Positions 9,180-16,972 of a stretch of 35,931 nucleotides of DNA are shown in pieces. Below the pieces are notes generated by a model, which saw nothing but the letters and a program-made list of their open reading frames with translations, was not told where the DNA came from and searched no databases. Source of the stretch: Comamonadaceae bacterium (GTDB lineage: Bacteria; Pseudomonadota; Gammaproteobacteria; Burkholderiales; Burkholderiaceae_C); the NCBI GenBank assembly GCA_947442105.1, contig CANEVH010000040.1, positions 1 through 35,931 of the forward strand, in the 5' to 3' direction. Every line of letters begins with the position of its first letter. Positions within the stretch are counted from its first letter, which is position 1. Made by a program: the position numbers and the translations under genes.

Positions 9180-12100
9180 ATGAACGCACCCACAAAAATC
9201 ACTGAACTGACCCCGCAACTCATCACCTTCATGCTCGACGGCAAGCCCGTCGAGGCCTTTGAGGGCGAAAGCATCCTCAAAGCCGCCGAGCGCAGCGGCG
9301 TGTGCATTCCCCACCTTTGCTACAAAGACGGCCTGCGCGCCGACGGCAACTGCCGCGCCTGCGTGGTCGAAATCAAGGGCGAACGCACCCTGGCACCCAG
9401 CTGCTGCCGCAGCGCCACGGCGGGCATGGAAGTGCAAGCCCAGAGCGCGCGCGCTGTCAAAAGCCAAAAGACGGTGCTTGAAATGCTGCTGTCCGATATG
9501 CCGGATGTGGGCTACAAGTGGAACGATGCCTCTGGTGGTGGTGCTTCTGGCGCTGCTGCGCCAGGGGATGCGCCGGGCGCCTCATGGTGCGAGCACAAAT
9601 CGACTCCCGGCGCATCCCCTGCCGCAGCCGGACCTTTGGATGGGACAAGTGCCAGTTCCCGCTCTCCCAACTCTCCCAACTCCCCTTCTGCCACGGCGGT
9701 GCCGGGGGTGGGGGCGAGTGACGATTTGTGCTCGCACCATGAGGAACCCGCCCCCACCCCCGGCACCGCCGTGGCAGAGGCGAGCACCACAAGCGTAGGC
9801 CAGCACGGGGAACTAAGTTACTGGGCCGAGCGCATGGGCGTCACGGTGCGTCCAGAACTGAAAGCGCTGAGAAGAGAGCAACCCAAGGCCGACATGTCGC
9901 ACCCCGCCATGGCCGTCAACCTGGACGCCTGCATCCAGTGCAACCGCTGCGTGCGCGCCTGCCGCGAAGAGCAGGTCAACGACGTGATCGGCTACGCCCT
10001 GCGTGGCGCGCACAGCGAAATCGTGTTTGACCTGAACGACCCCATGGGTGCGAGCACCTGCGTGGCCTGTGGCGAATGCGTGCAAGCCTGCCCCACCGGC
10101 GCGCTCATGCCCAAAACCCAGGTCGGCAGCCAGATCGTCGACAAAAAAGTGGACTCGGTCTGCCCATTTTGCGGCGTGGGTTGCTTGTTGACCTACAACG
10201 TGAAAGACAACGTCATCGTCAGCGTGGACGGGCGCGACGGCCCGGCCAACCACAGCCGCTTGTGCGTCAAAGGCCGCTTTGGTTTTGACTACGCCGCCAG
10301 CCCCCAGCGCCTGACCATGCCGCTGATCCGCAAGCCCGGTGTCGGCAAAGACCCGGAGCTGCTCAACCGCCTGAACCGTGACAGCGCCGACTGGTCCGAA
10401 GTGTTCCGTGAAGCCACCTGGGACGAAGCCTTGGCCCTGGGCGCGGGCAAGCTCAAAGACCTGCGCGACCAGTTTGGCCCCAAAGCGCTGGCCGGTTTCG
10501 GCTCGGCCAAAGGCAGCAACGAAGAAGCCTATTTGTTCCAAAAACTGGTGCGCACCGGCTTTGGCAGCAACAACGTGGACCATTGCACCCGCCTGTGCCA
10601 CGCGTCCAGCGTCGCGGCGCTCTTGGAAGGCGTGGGCTCGGGCGCGGTGAGCAACCAGGTCAACGACGTGGAGCATTCCGAGCTGATTTTTGTGATCGGC
10701 TCCAACCCCACGTCCAACCACCCGGTGGCCGCTACCTGGATGAAAAACGCCGCCCAGCGCGGCGCCAAAATCGTGCTGGCCGACCCCCGCATCACCGACA
10801 TGGGCAAACACGCCTGGCGCACCCTGCAGTTCAAGGCCGACACCGACGTGGCCATGCTCAATGCGCTGATCCACGTGGTGATTGAAGAAGGCCTGGTGGA
10901 CCAGGACTTTATTGCGCGGCGCGCCAACAACTTTGAGGCACTGCGCGATAACGTTAAAGGCTACAGCCCCGAGGCCATGGCGCCGATTTGCGGCATTCCG
11001 GCGCAGACCTTGCGCGAAGTGGCGCGTGCATTCGCTAAAGCCAAGAGCGCCATGATTTTGTGGGGCATGGGCGTGAGCCAGCACGTGCACGGCACCGACA
11101 ACGCGCGCTGCCTGATTGCCCTGGTCAGCGTGACCGGCCAGATTGGCAAACCCGGCAGCGGCCTGCACCCGCTGCGCGGCCAAAACAATGTGCAAGGCGC
11201 GTCTGACGCCGGGCTGATTCCGATGATGTTCCCCAACTACCAGCGCGTTACCAACGGTGCAGCGCATGCGTGGTTTGAAGACTTTTGGGACGCCAAGCTG
11301 GACGACAAACCCGGCTACACCGTGGTGGAAATCATGCACAAGATTTTGGCGCCCGAGAGCGACGCCCACAAGGTGCGCGGCATGTACATCATGGGCGAAA
11401 ACCCCGCCATGAGCGACCCCGACCTGAACCATGCGCGCCACGCGCTGGCCAGTCTGGACCACCTGGTGGTGCAAGACATCTTCATGACCGAAACCGCCTG
11501 GCTGGCCGACGTGGTGCTGCCCGCCACCGCCTGGCCCGAGAAAAACGGCACTGTCAGCAACACCGACCGCATGGTGCAACTGGGCAAACAAGCAATTAAC
11601 CCGCCGGGGCAGGCCAAGCCCGACTTGTGGATCATTCAAGAAATTGCAAAACGTGTTGGCCCCCACGCGCCGCATGCAGCGTCCGCTACCGCAGGCAGCC
11701 ACGGCACCGGTCGCCCGCTGGCCTGCGGTTACGAGGGCGAATTTGACGGCGTGGCCGAGGTCTATGACGAAATGCGCCGCGCCATGCACACCGCCATCTC
11801 GGGAATCACCTGGGAGCGGCTGCAACGCGAATCCAGCGTCACTTACCCCTGCCTGAGCGCCGAAGACCCCGGCGCGCCCACGGTGTTTATCGACCACTTC
11901 GCCACCGATGACGGCCGAGTGCACTTGGTGCCTGCGGACATCATTCCCGCCAACGAGCGGCCGGACGGCGACTTTCCGTTTGTGCTGATCACCGGGCGCC
12001 AGCTGGAGCACTGGCACACCGGCAGCATGACGCGCCGCGCCACCGTGCTCGACGCCATCGAGCCCATGGCTACCGCGTCCATGTGCGGCGCCGATTTGGC

Positions 12101-12377
12101 CAAATTGGGCCTGGACACGGGCGACGTGATCACCATCGCCTCGCGCCGTGGCCAAGTGGCGATTCATGTGCGCCGCGACGACGGCACGCCGGCCGGCGCG
12201 GTGTTTGTGCCCTTTGCCTATTACGAGGCGGCGGCTAACCTGATGACCAACGCGGCCTTGGATCCGGTAGGAAAAATCCCGGAGTTCAAGTACTGCGCGG
12301 TGGCCATCCAAGCCGGGGGCGTGCCATCGGCGGTGGAAGGCTACGGCACCAACGCACCGGCGACGGCCGGGGCCTGA
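9180..12377 (+). CDS. fdsA: Formate dehydrogenase alpha subunit (bis-MGD Mo/W) with an extra internal segment
   Basis: 1065-residue catalytic subunit oxidising formate to CO2 in the cytoplasm. Order: NuoG-like [2Fe-2S] domain (Cys47, Cys58, Cys61, Cys75), an unusual linker at about 119-208, two ferredoxin-type [4Fe-4S] motifs (CIQCNRCVRAC, CVACGECVQACP), the [4Fe-4S] motif of the catalytic domain (CPFCGVGC), and the metal-ligand pair Cys473-His474 in RLCHASS. A C-terminal molydopterin dinucleotide-binding domain follows (VLITGRQLEHWHTGSMTRR). In the Rhodobacter capsulatus enzyme the ligand pair is, from memory, 386/387, so this protein carries about 87 extra residues, matching the linker with palindromic DNA. 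ATG 9180 is chosen over the ORF start at 9144 since MNAPTKITEL begins the domain and the gene then abuts fdsGB. Confidence 0.96.
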   Translation: MNAPTKITELTPQLITFMLDGKPVEAFEGESILKAAERSGVCIPHLCYKDGLRADGNCRACVVEIKGERTLAPSCCRSATAGMEVQAQSARAVKSQKTVLEMLLSDMPDVGYKWNDASGGGASGAAAPGDAPGASWCEHKSTPGASPAAAGPLDGTSASSRSPNSPNSPSATAVPGVGASDDLCSHHEEPAPTPGTAVAEASTTSVGQHGELSYWAERMGVTVRPELKALRREQPKADMSHPAMAVNLDACIQCNRCVRACREEQVNDVIGYALRGAHSEIVFDLNDPMGASTCVACGECVQACPTGALMPKTQVGSQIVDKKVDSVCPFCGVGCLLTYNVKDNVIVSVDGRDGPANHSRLCVKGRFGFDYAASPQRLTMPLIRKPGVGKDPELLNRLNRDSADWSEVFREATWDEALALGAGKLKDLRDQFGPKALAGFGSAKGSNEEAYLFQKLVRTGFGSNNVDHCTRLCHASSVAALLEGVGSGAVSNQVNDVEHSELIFVIGSNPTSNHPVAATWMKNAAQRGAKIVLADPRITDMGKHAWRTLQFKADTDVAMLNALIHVVIEEGLVDQDFIARRANNFEALRDNVKGYSPEAMAPICGIPAQTLREVARAFAKAKSAMILWGMGVSQHVHGTDNARCLIALVSVTGQIGKPGSGLHPLRGQNNVQGASDAGLIPMMFPNYQRVTNGAAHAWFEDFWDAKLDDKPGYTVVEIMHKILAPESDAHKVRGMYIMGENPAMSDPDLNHARHALASLDHLVVQDIFMTETAWLADVVLPATAWPEKNGTVSNTDRMVQLGKQAINPPGQAKPDLWIIQEIAKRVGPHAPHAASATAGSHGTGRPLACGYEGEFDGVAEVYDEMRRAMHTAISGITWERLQRESSVTYPCLSAEDPGAPTVFIDHFATDDGRVHLVPADIIPANERPDGDFPFVLITGRQLEHWHTGSMTRRATVLDAIEPMATASMCGADLAKLGLDTGDVITIASRRGQVAIHVRRDDGTPAGAVFVPFAYYEAAANLMTNAALDPVGKIPEFKYCAVAIQAGGVPSAVEGYGTNAPATAGA
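9562..9621. repeat. Hairpin 1 of the in-frame palindromic element in fdsA
   Basis: Perfect 16-bp inverted repeat (9562-9577 with 9606-9621) enclosing a 28-nt loop. The loop holds a 22-nt core (9581-9602) that recurs as an exact reverse complement at 9722-9743 inside the loop of hairpin 2. All of it is translated in frame as a Gly/Ala/Ser/Pro-rich linker of FdsA. Confidence 0.9.
9688..9777. repeat. Hairpin 2 of the in-frame palindromic element in fdsA
   Basis: Perfect 29-bp GC-rich inverted repeat (9688-9716 with 9749-9777) enclosing a 32-nt loop. Positions 9722-9743 of the loop are the exact complement of the 22-nt core in hairpin 1. The stems of the two hairpins are unrelated in sequence; only the loop core is shared. 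Between the hairpins lies CTCTCCCAA repeated twice in tandem followed by CTCCCC. Confidence 0.9.
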
Positions 12378-12382
12378 AGCCC

Positions 12383-13300
12383 TTGCGCGACCTGACACCA
12401 ACGCCTGCGCCAGCTCTGCCGCGCCTGACCCAGGCGCGTGCACCAGTGATTCAGGCGATTACGGTCGTCAATGAGTTTGGCGAAACGCGGAGTTTGGAGA
12501 TTCCCGCCGAGCGCGCGCTCACGGTCTACGTGGACAAGCGCGAACTCGTTACCTTGATGACGCTGGGCGCGCAGCCTGAATGGCTGGTGCTGGGCTATTT
12601 GCTTAACCAGCGCCTCATCCGCGCCGCCAGCGAGGTCGAGTCCATCACCGTGGACTGGGAGGTGGGCGCCGCCGCAGTCAAAACCCACCACGGCATTGCC
12701 AACCTGTCCGAGAAGACCGCCAAGCGCGTGGTCACCACCGGCTGCGGCCAGGGCAGCGTGTTTGGTGAGCTGATGGCCGACGTGGACACCATCGCGTTGC
12801 CATCCGCCACGCTGACGCAAAGCGCTCTGTACGGCATTGTCAACGCTATTCGCCTGCACGACAGCGTGTACAAGGCGGCGGGCTCGGTGCACGGTTGCGC
12901 GCTGTTCCAGGGAGACACCCTGCTCATGTTTGTCGAAGACGTGGGCCGCCACAACGCCATTGACGCCATCGCCGGCTGGATGGCGCTGCAGCCCAGCGAC
13001 AACCCCGCAGACAGCGGCCAACGTCGCGGCCAACAGCGCAGCGGCCTGCGCGCCGACGACAAGGTGTTCTACACCACCGGGCGGCTCACCAGCGAGATGG
13101 TTATCAAGTCTGCCCAAATGGGCGTGCCCATCGTCGTCTCCCGCAGCGGCATCACCCAAATGGGTCACGCGGTGGCGCAGCGCCTCCATCTGTGCGCCAT
13201 CGGGCGGGCAACCAACAAGCGCTTTTTGTGCTTTAGCGCGCAGGAGCGGCTGGTGCTGGACGTAAATCAGCGCCAAGACCAAGACCAAGACCAAGATTAA
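12383..13300 (+). CDS. fdhD: Formate dehydrogenase accessory sulfurtransferase FdhD/FdsC
   Basis: 305-residue FdhD-family protein that binds bis-MGD and passes sulfur from a cysteine desulfurase to the cofactor before it is inserted into FdsA. Family segments: ERALTVYVDKRELVTLM, LGYLLNQRLI, VTTGCGQGSVFG, SVHGCALF, EDVGRHNAIDAIAGW, TGRLTSEMVIKSAQMGVP and SRSGITQMGHAVA. Cys121 matches the first Cys of the CxxC active loop in E. coli FdhD, but the second is Gly (CGQG). The start is a TTG five bases after the fdsA stop; no ATG occurs in frame before residue about 58, so a rare start codon is likely (an internal GTG near 12446 is the alternative). The C-terminus ends in a QDQDQDQD tail made by a hexanucleotide repeat. 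Confidence 0.93.
   Translation: MRDLTPTPAPALPRLTQARAPVIQAITVVNEFGETRSLEIPAERALTVYVDKRELVTLMTLGAQPEWLVLGYLLNQRLIRAASEVESITVDWEVGAAAVKTHHGIANLSEKTAKRVVTTGCGQGSVFGELMADVDTIALPSATLTQSALYGIVNAIRLHDSVYKAAGSVHGCALFQGDTLLMFVEDVGRHNAIDAIAGWMALQPSDNPADSGQRRGQQRSGLRADDKVFYTTGRLTSEMVIKSAQMGVPIVVSRSGITQMGHAVAQRLHLCAIGRATNKRFLCFSAQERLVLDVNQRQDQDQDQD
13274..13297 (+). repeat. Hexanucleotide tandem repeat at the end of fdhD
   Basis: Three copies of CAAGAC plus a fourth with one change (CAAGAT), directly before the TAA stop. It encodes an acidic QD repeat tail. Because the unit is 6 bp, copy-number change would lengthen or shorten the tail without a frameshift. Confidence 0.85.
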
Positions 13301-13486
13301 GTGCCGGTTTAGCCCGATGTGCATTCGTACCCATGGGGGCGCTAAAGCCCTCGGTAGCCCGGGGCTGCGACGGGTCACCGCTTTTTCGACCAAGAGTTTG
13401 AGCCGCGTCAGCGCCAAGCTTTACCCATGCTTGCAGTTTTCCTTAAACGGTATAAACTATATAAACTGTTTTATAGGAGGTTACTC

Positions 13487-13636
13487 ATGCAATCACTTGA
13501 ACACCTGCGCGCCGCATTCGGCGCCTTGGCCCGTTGGTTCCTGCGGCTCACACACCATCACCAGCTGCATCAGCCCGAGCACGTGGGCGCGTACGCCGGT
13601 TCTTTGCTACGGCGCGAAGACTGGGATCACGCCTAA
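13487..13636 (+). CDS. Small protein of 49 residues, unknown function
   Basis: Short ORF beginning MQSLEHLRAAFGALARW and ending REDWDHA. I do not recognise it. Support for being real: a perfect AGGAGG (13475-13480) 6 bp before the ATG, and an AT-rich leader with CGGTATAAAC at 13448-13457 in an otherwise GC-rich region. The first 20 residues could form a basic amphipathic helix followed by a His-rich stretch (RLTHHHQLHQ). It is too short and too different to be called FdsD, which would normally close this operon. An in-frame upstream ATG at 13427 precedes the ribosome site and is not favoured. Confidence 0.5.
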   Translation: MQSLEHLRAAFGALARWFLRLTHHHQLHQPEHVGAYAGSLLRREDWDHA

Positions 13637-13651
13637 GGCCCCCAGACTGGC

Positions 13652-13672
13652 CATGGGGTCTTCATCCCCATG
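13652..13672. terminator. Weak hairpin after the 49-residue ORF
   Basis: CATGGGG (13652-13658) pairs with CCCCATG (13666-13672) across a 7-nt loop, 15 bp after the small ORF. No T-run follows, so terminator function is doubtful. The rest of the 13637-13884 gap shows no ORF with a ribosome site. Confidence 0.3.
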
Positions 13673-13852
13673 CGCTGAACCTCTGCAGGGCGGGAAGGCT
13701 GGCGTCACGGCGCACTGGCTTTTCTGCGCTGTTGATTTGGGCCCACGAGGGCGCCTTAGGTGGTTTGTCGTAGTGCTACGGGGCCGGTGAGCGTCTTAGG
13801 CCTGCGCCTGTGTCGGGTCGCAGCCTGTTGCCCAAGCTCCGCGACTCGTACG

Positions 13853-13879
13853 CGGTATAAACGTGCGCTTCAGAGGAGG
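13853..13879 (+). promoter_or_regulatory. CGGTATAAAC box and AGGAGG site before the SRPBCC gene
   Basis: CGGTATAAAC (13853-13862) contains TATAAA and is followed 11 bp later by a perfect AGGAGG (13874-13879). The same decamer precedes the 49-residue ORF at 13448, also shortly upstream of an AGGAGG. No good -35 box at standard spacing is seen for either. Confidence 0.35.
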
Positions 13880-13884
13880 CCACC

Positions 13885-14322
13885 GTGAAAATCACCATCT
13901 CTACCCTCGTGCCAGCACCCATCACCGAAGTGTGGCGCGCTTACACCTCACCCGAAGACATCAGGCAATGGAATGCCGCATCCGACGACTGGCACACCAC
14001 GGCTGCGTCGGTGGACCTGCGGGTGGGTGGCCAGTTCAGCTCGCGCATGGAAGCCAAAGACGGCTCGTTTGGCTTTGACTTTGCGGGCGTATACACGCAG
14101 GTGGAGGCGCCCCACCTGCTTGCGTACCGCTTTGGCGAGCGCGAGGTCGTGGTGGATTTTTCGCAAGGCCCGGCTGGCGTGACCGTCACAGTCCGCTTTG
14201 ACCCGGAGACAGAGAACCCCGAGGAGGCGCAGCGCGAGGGCTGGCAGTCCATCTTGAGCAACTTCGCGCGCCACGTGGCGGCGCTCGCAGCGGCCAAACA
14301 GGGCGGGGCCTTGGGGGCTTAG
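13885..14322 (+). CDS. SRPBCC (AHSA1/START-fold) protein
   Basis: 145-residue single-domain protein beginning MKITISTLVPAPITEVWRAY with SPEDIRQWNAASDDWHT and the C-terminal helix GWQSILSNFARHVAAL, the pattern of the activator-of-Hsp90-ATPase-1-like branch of the SRPBCC superfamily. These proteins have a deep hydrophobic ligand pocket; ligand and role are unknown. The start is GTG at 13885, supported by AGAGGAGG just upstream. It is followed 23 bp later by the ABC permease gene, with which it may be cotranscribed. Confidence 0.85.
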   Translation: MKITISTLVPAPITEVWRAYTSPEDIRQWNAASDDWHTTAASVDLRVGGQFSSRMEAKDGSFGFDFAGVYTQVEAPHLLAYRFGEREVVVDFSQGPAGVTVTVRFDPETENPEEAQREGWQSILSNFARHVAALAAAKQGGALGA

Positions 14323-14345
14323 GCTTTTGCGCTAAGGTCGCCTCC

Positions 14346-16904
14346 ATGAAGCAATCTTTTTTACGCCTTGGCTGGCGCACTTTGTGGCGCGACGTGCGCT
14401 CTGGCGAGCTGCGGCTCTTGGTGGTGGCGGTCACTTTGGCCGTGGCCTCGCTCACAGCGGTAGGCTTTTTTGCCGACCGCTTGCAAGGCGGTTTGCAGCG
14501 CGACGCGCGCCAGCTGCTCGGCGGCGACGCAGTGGTTGCCACCGACCGGCCGGCGCCGCCGGTGTTTGCCCAAGAGGCCCAGCGCCTGGGGCTGGCGCAG
14601 GTGCAAACCCTGTCCTTTCAAACCATGGCGCGCGCGACCGACTCGCAAGGCGGTGCAAGCAAACTGGTGGCCCTCAAGGCAGTGGAGGCGGGTTATCCGC
14701 TGCGCGGCACGCTGCGCCTATTTGATACCTTAGGTGGGCCAGAGCGCGTGGCCGCTGGCATTCCCCCACCCGGCGCCGCCTGGGTGGACGCCCAAGTGCT
14801 GGACGCGCTGGCGCTCCAACTGGGGGATGTGCTCTTGCTTGGAAACCAGCAGTTCACTGTGGCGGCGCTGATTGCCAGCGAGCCCGACCGGGGCGCGGGT
14901 TTTATGAACTTTGCGCCGCGCATTATGGTCAATGCCGCCGACGTGGCCGCCACTGAGCTAGTGCAGCCCGCCAGCCGCGTGAACTACCGCCTGGCCTTGG
15001 CCGGGGAAGACGCCGCAGTGGCGCGCTTTCTGGCCTGGGCCAATGCACAAACCAAGGGCGCTGCCCAGTCTGCGGACCAGGACGGCAGCGCGCAGCCCGC
15101 GCCCATTCGCGGCGCGCGCATCGAGTCCACCCAGTCTGGCCGCCCGGAGCTAAGCCAAACCCTGGAGCGTGCCGAGAAGTTTTTAAGCCTGGTGGCGCTC
15201 TTGGCCGCGCTGCTGAGCGCCGTGGCCGTGGCCCTTGCGGCGCGTGCTTTTGCCGCCAAGCACCTGGACGACTGCGCCATGCTGCGCGTGCTGGGCCTGA
15301 GCCAGCGCGCCATTGCTGCTTCCTACGCCTGGGAGTTTGCGCTGGTGGGCGTGTTTGCCAGCGGCCTGGGCGTGGCGCTGGGCTATGCGGTGCACTACGT
15401 GTTTGTGCTGCTGCTGGCCGGTTTGGTGGACGCCAGCTTGCCTGCGGCCACGCTGGCGCCCGTGGCCCTGGGGCTGGGCATGGGGCTGACGCTGCTGGCC
15501 GCCTTTGGCCTGCCGCCGGTGCTGCAGCTCGCCCAGGTGCCGCCGCTGCGCGTCATTCGGCGCGACGTGGGCAATTTGCGACCCGCGTCCTTAGGCGTGC
15601 TGGCCGTGGGCGTGCTGGGTTTTGCCGCGCTGCTGCTGGCGGTGAGCAGCGACCTCAAGCTGGGCCTGATCGCAGTGAGTGGCTTTGCGGCTGCCGTGGC
15701 ACTGTTTGCCGCTTTGAGCTGGCTGGCCATTCGCCTGCTGCGTGCCAGTGTGAACGAGGCCACCGCGCCGCGCGCGCTGGTGCTGGCCACGCGGCAAATT
15801 TCGGCGCGCCCGGCCTACACCGTAGTGCAGGTCAGCGCCTTGGCCGTGGGCCTGCTGGCGCTGGTGCTCTTGGTGCTGCTGCGCACCGACCTGATCAGCA
15901 GTTGGCGCCAGGCCACCCCGGCCGACGCGCCCAACCGTATTGTGATTAACGTCATGCCCGAGCAGGCCAGCGGCTTTGTCGATGCACTGCACAGCGCGGG
16001 CGTGGACAAGCTGGATTGGTACCCCATGATTCGGGGGCGTCTGCTTAGCGTTAACGGTCGCCCGGTTTCTGCCAACGACTACACCGACGAGCGCGCCCAG
16101 CGCTTGGTGGACCGCGAGTTCAACCTCAGCCAGAGCGCCAACCCACCGGCCAACAACGAAATCGTGGGCGGAGCCTGGACGCCTGAGGAGCCCGGCGCCA
16201 TCAGCTTGGAAGACGGCCTCGCCAACACCTTGAACCTCAAGCTCGGCGACACCCTGCGCTTTGACGTGGCCGGGGTGCAGACCGACTCCAAAATCACCTC
16301 GCTGCGCAAGGTGGACTGGGCGTCCATGCGGGCCAACTTTTTCGCCACCTACCCGGTCAGCCGCATGGACGGCGTGCCCGCCACCTACATGGGTGCTTTC
16401 AAGGCCCCGGCCACGCCGGGCTTTGACAACGCGCTGGTGCGCCAGTTTCCCAACATCACCAATGTGGATATGAGCGCCACCATCAACCAAGTGCAACGCA
16501 TCATGAACCAGGTGGTGCGCGCGGTGGAGTTTTTGTTCGGCTTTACCTTGGCCGCCGGGCTGGTGGTGCTGTTTGCGGCAGTCAGCGCCACGCGCGAAGA
16601 GCGCGCCCGCGAATTCGCCATCATGCGCGCCGTGGGCGCCCAAAACCGATTGCTGCGCCAGGTGCAGCGCATTGAGCTGGCCGGGGTGGGGCTGCTGGCA
16701 GGCTTTTTAGCGTCCGTGGTGGCCAGCGCCGTGGGCTGGGCGCTGGCGCGCTATGTGTTTGAGTTTGCATGGAACGTGTCGCTCTGGGTGCCGCTGCTGG
16801 GCAGCCTGGCGGGCGCGGTGCTGGCCCTGGCAGCGGGCTGGTGGGGCCTGCGCGACGTGCTGCGCCGCCCGGTGGTGGAGACGCTGCGGCGGGCGGTGGC
16901 CTGA
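14346..16904 (+). CDS. YbbP-like ABC transporter permease (FtsX/MacB fold)
   Basis: 852-residue inner-membrane protein of the COG3127 type. An N-terminal helix (LLVVAVTLAVASLTAVGFFA, about 24-43) is followed by a large periplasmic domain to about residue 275, then three helices containing an FtsX core (ALLAALLSAVAVALAARAFA), a central group of hydrophobic helices, a second periplasmic domain (about 520-720), and three C-terminal helices with a second FtsX core (FLFGFTLAAGLVVLFAAVSATREERAREFAIMRAVG-like, 730-760). Relatives pair with a YbbA/LolD-type ATPase and are thought to move lipids or hydrophobic compounds by mechanotransmission. No ATPase gene lies beside it. RBS is poor. Confidence 0.88.
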   Translation: MKQSFLRLGWRTLWRDVRSGELRLLVVAVTLAVASLTAVGFFADRLQGGLQRDARQLLGGDAVVATDRPAPPVFAQEAQRLGLAQVQTLSFQTMARATDSQGGASKLVALKAVEAGYPLRGTLRLFDTLGGPERVAAGIPPPGAAWVDAQVLDALALQLGDVLLLGNQQFTVAALIASEPDRGAGFMNFAPRIMVNAADVAATELVQPASRVNYRLALAGEDAAVARFLAWANAQTKGAAQSADQDGSAQPAPIRGARIESTQSGRPELSQTLERAEKFLSLVALLAALLSAVAVALAARAFAAKHLDDCAMLRVLGLSQRAIAASYAWEFALVGVFASGLGVALGYAVHYVFVLLLAGLVDASLPAATLAPVALGLGMGLTLLAAFGLPPVLQLAQVPPLRVIRRDVGNLRPASLGVLAVGVLGFAALLLAVSSDLKLGLIAVSGFAAAVALFAALSWLAIRLLRASVNEATAPRALVLATRQISARPAYTVVQVSALAVGLLALVLLVLLRTDLISSWRQATPADAPNRIVINVMPEQASGFVDALHSAGVDKLDWYPMIRGRLLSVNGRPVSANDYTDERAQRLVDREFNLSQSANPPANNEIVGGAWTPEEPGAISLEDGLANTLNLKLGDTLRFDVAGVQTDSKITSLRKVDWASMRANFFATYPVSRMDGVPATYMGAFKAPATPGFDNALVRQFPNITNVDMSATINQVQRIMNQVVRAVEFLFGFTLAAGLVVLFAAVSATREERAREFAIMRAVGAQNRLLRQVQRIELAGVGLLAGFLASVVASAVGWALARYVFEFAWNVSLWVPLLGSLAGAVLALAAGWWGLRDVLRRPVVETLRRAVA

Positions 16905-16972
16905 TCTAGGGCCGCCCCGGCGTGCGTCCGGGCGCAGGCTTTGAACCCAAAATTGCGTGTGAAAATGCCCGC

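Noticed and set aside
8084..9307. 407-codon minus-strand frame opposite fdsGB
   Set aside because: Shadow of the fdsGB frame; no family resemblance.
10044..10056. Another GGTGCGAGCAC match resembling the fdsA loop core
   Set aside because: Only 11 bases shared, no flanking inverted repeat, and it encodes a conserved stretch before a ferredoxin motif, so chance is sufficient.
9813..12443. 876-codon open frame on the minus strand opposite fdsA
   Set aside because: High-GC shadow of fdsA codon bias; no domain, no ribosome site, low-complexity His/Gly/Val-rich product.
13476..13640. 49-residue ORF as the missing FdsD subunit
   Set aside because: Shorter than FdsD (about 70 residues), separated from fdhD by nearly 190 bp and with no sequence resemblance I can recognise.
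13317..13790. 157-codon plus-strand frame after fdhD
   Set aside because: No ribosome site, no resemblance, and it overlaps the better supported 49-residue ORF in another frame.
15591..16643. 350-codon minus-strand frame opposite the YbbP-like permease
   Set aside because: Shadow; composition typical of antisense translation of GC-rich membrane proteins.
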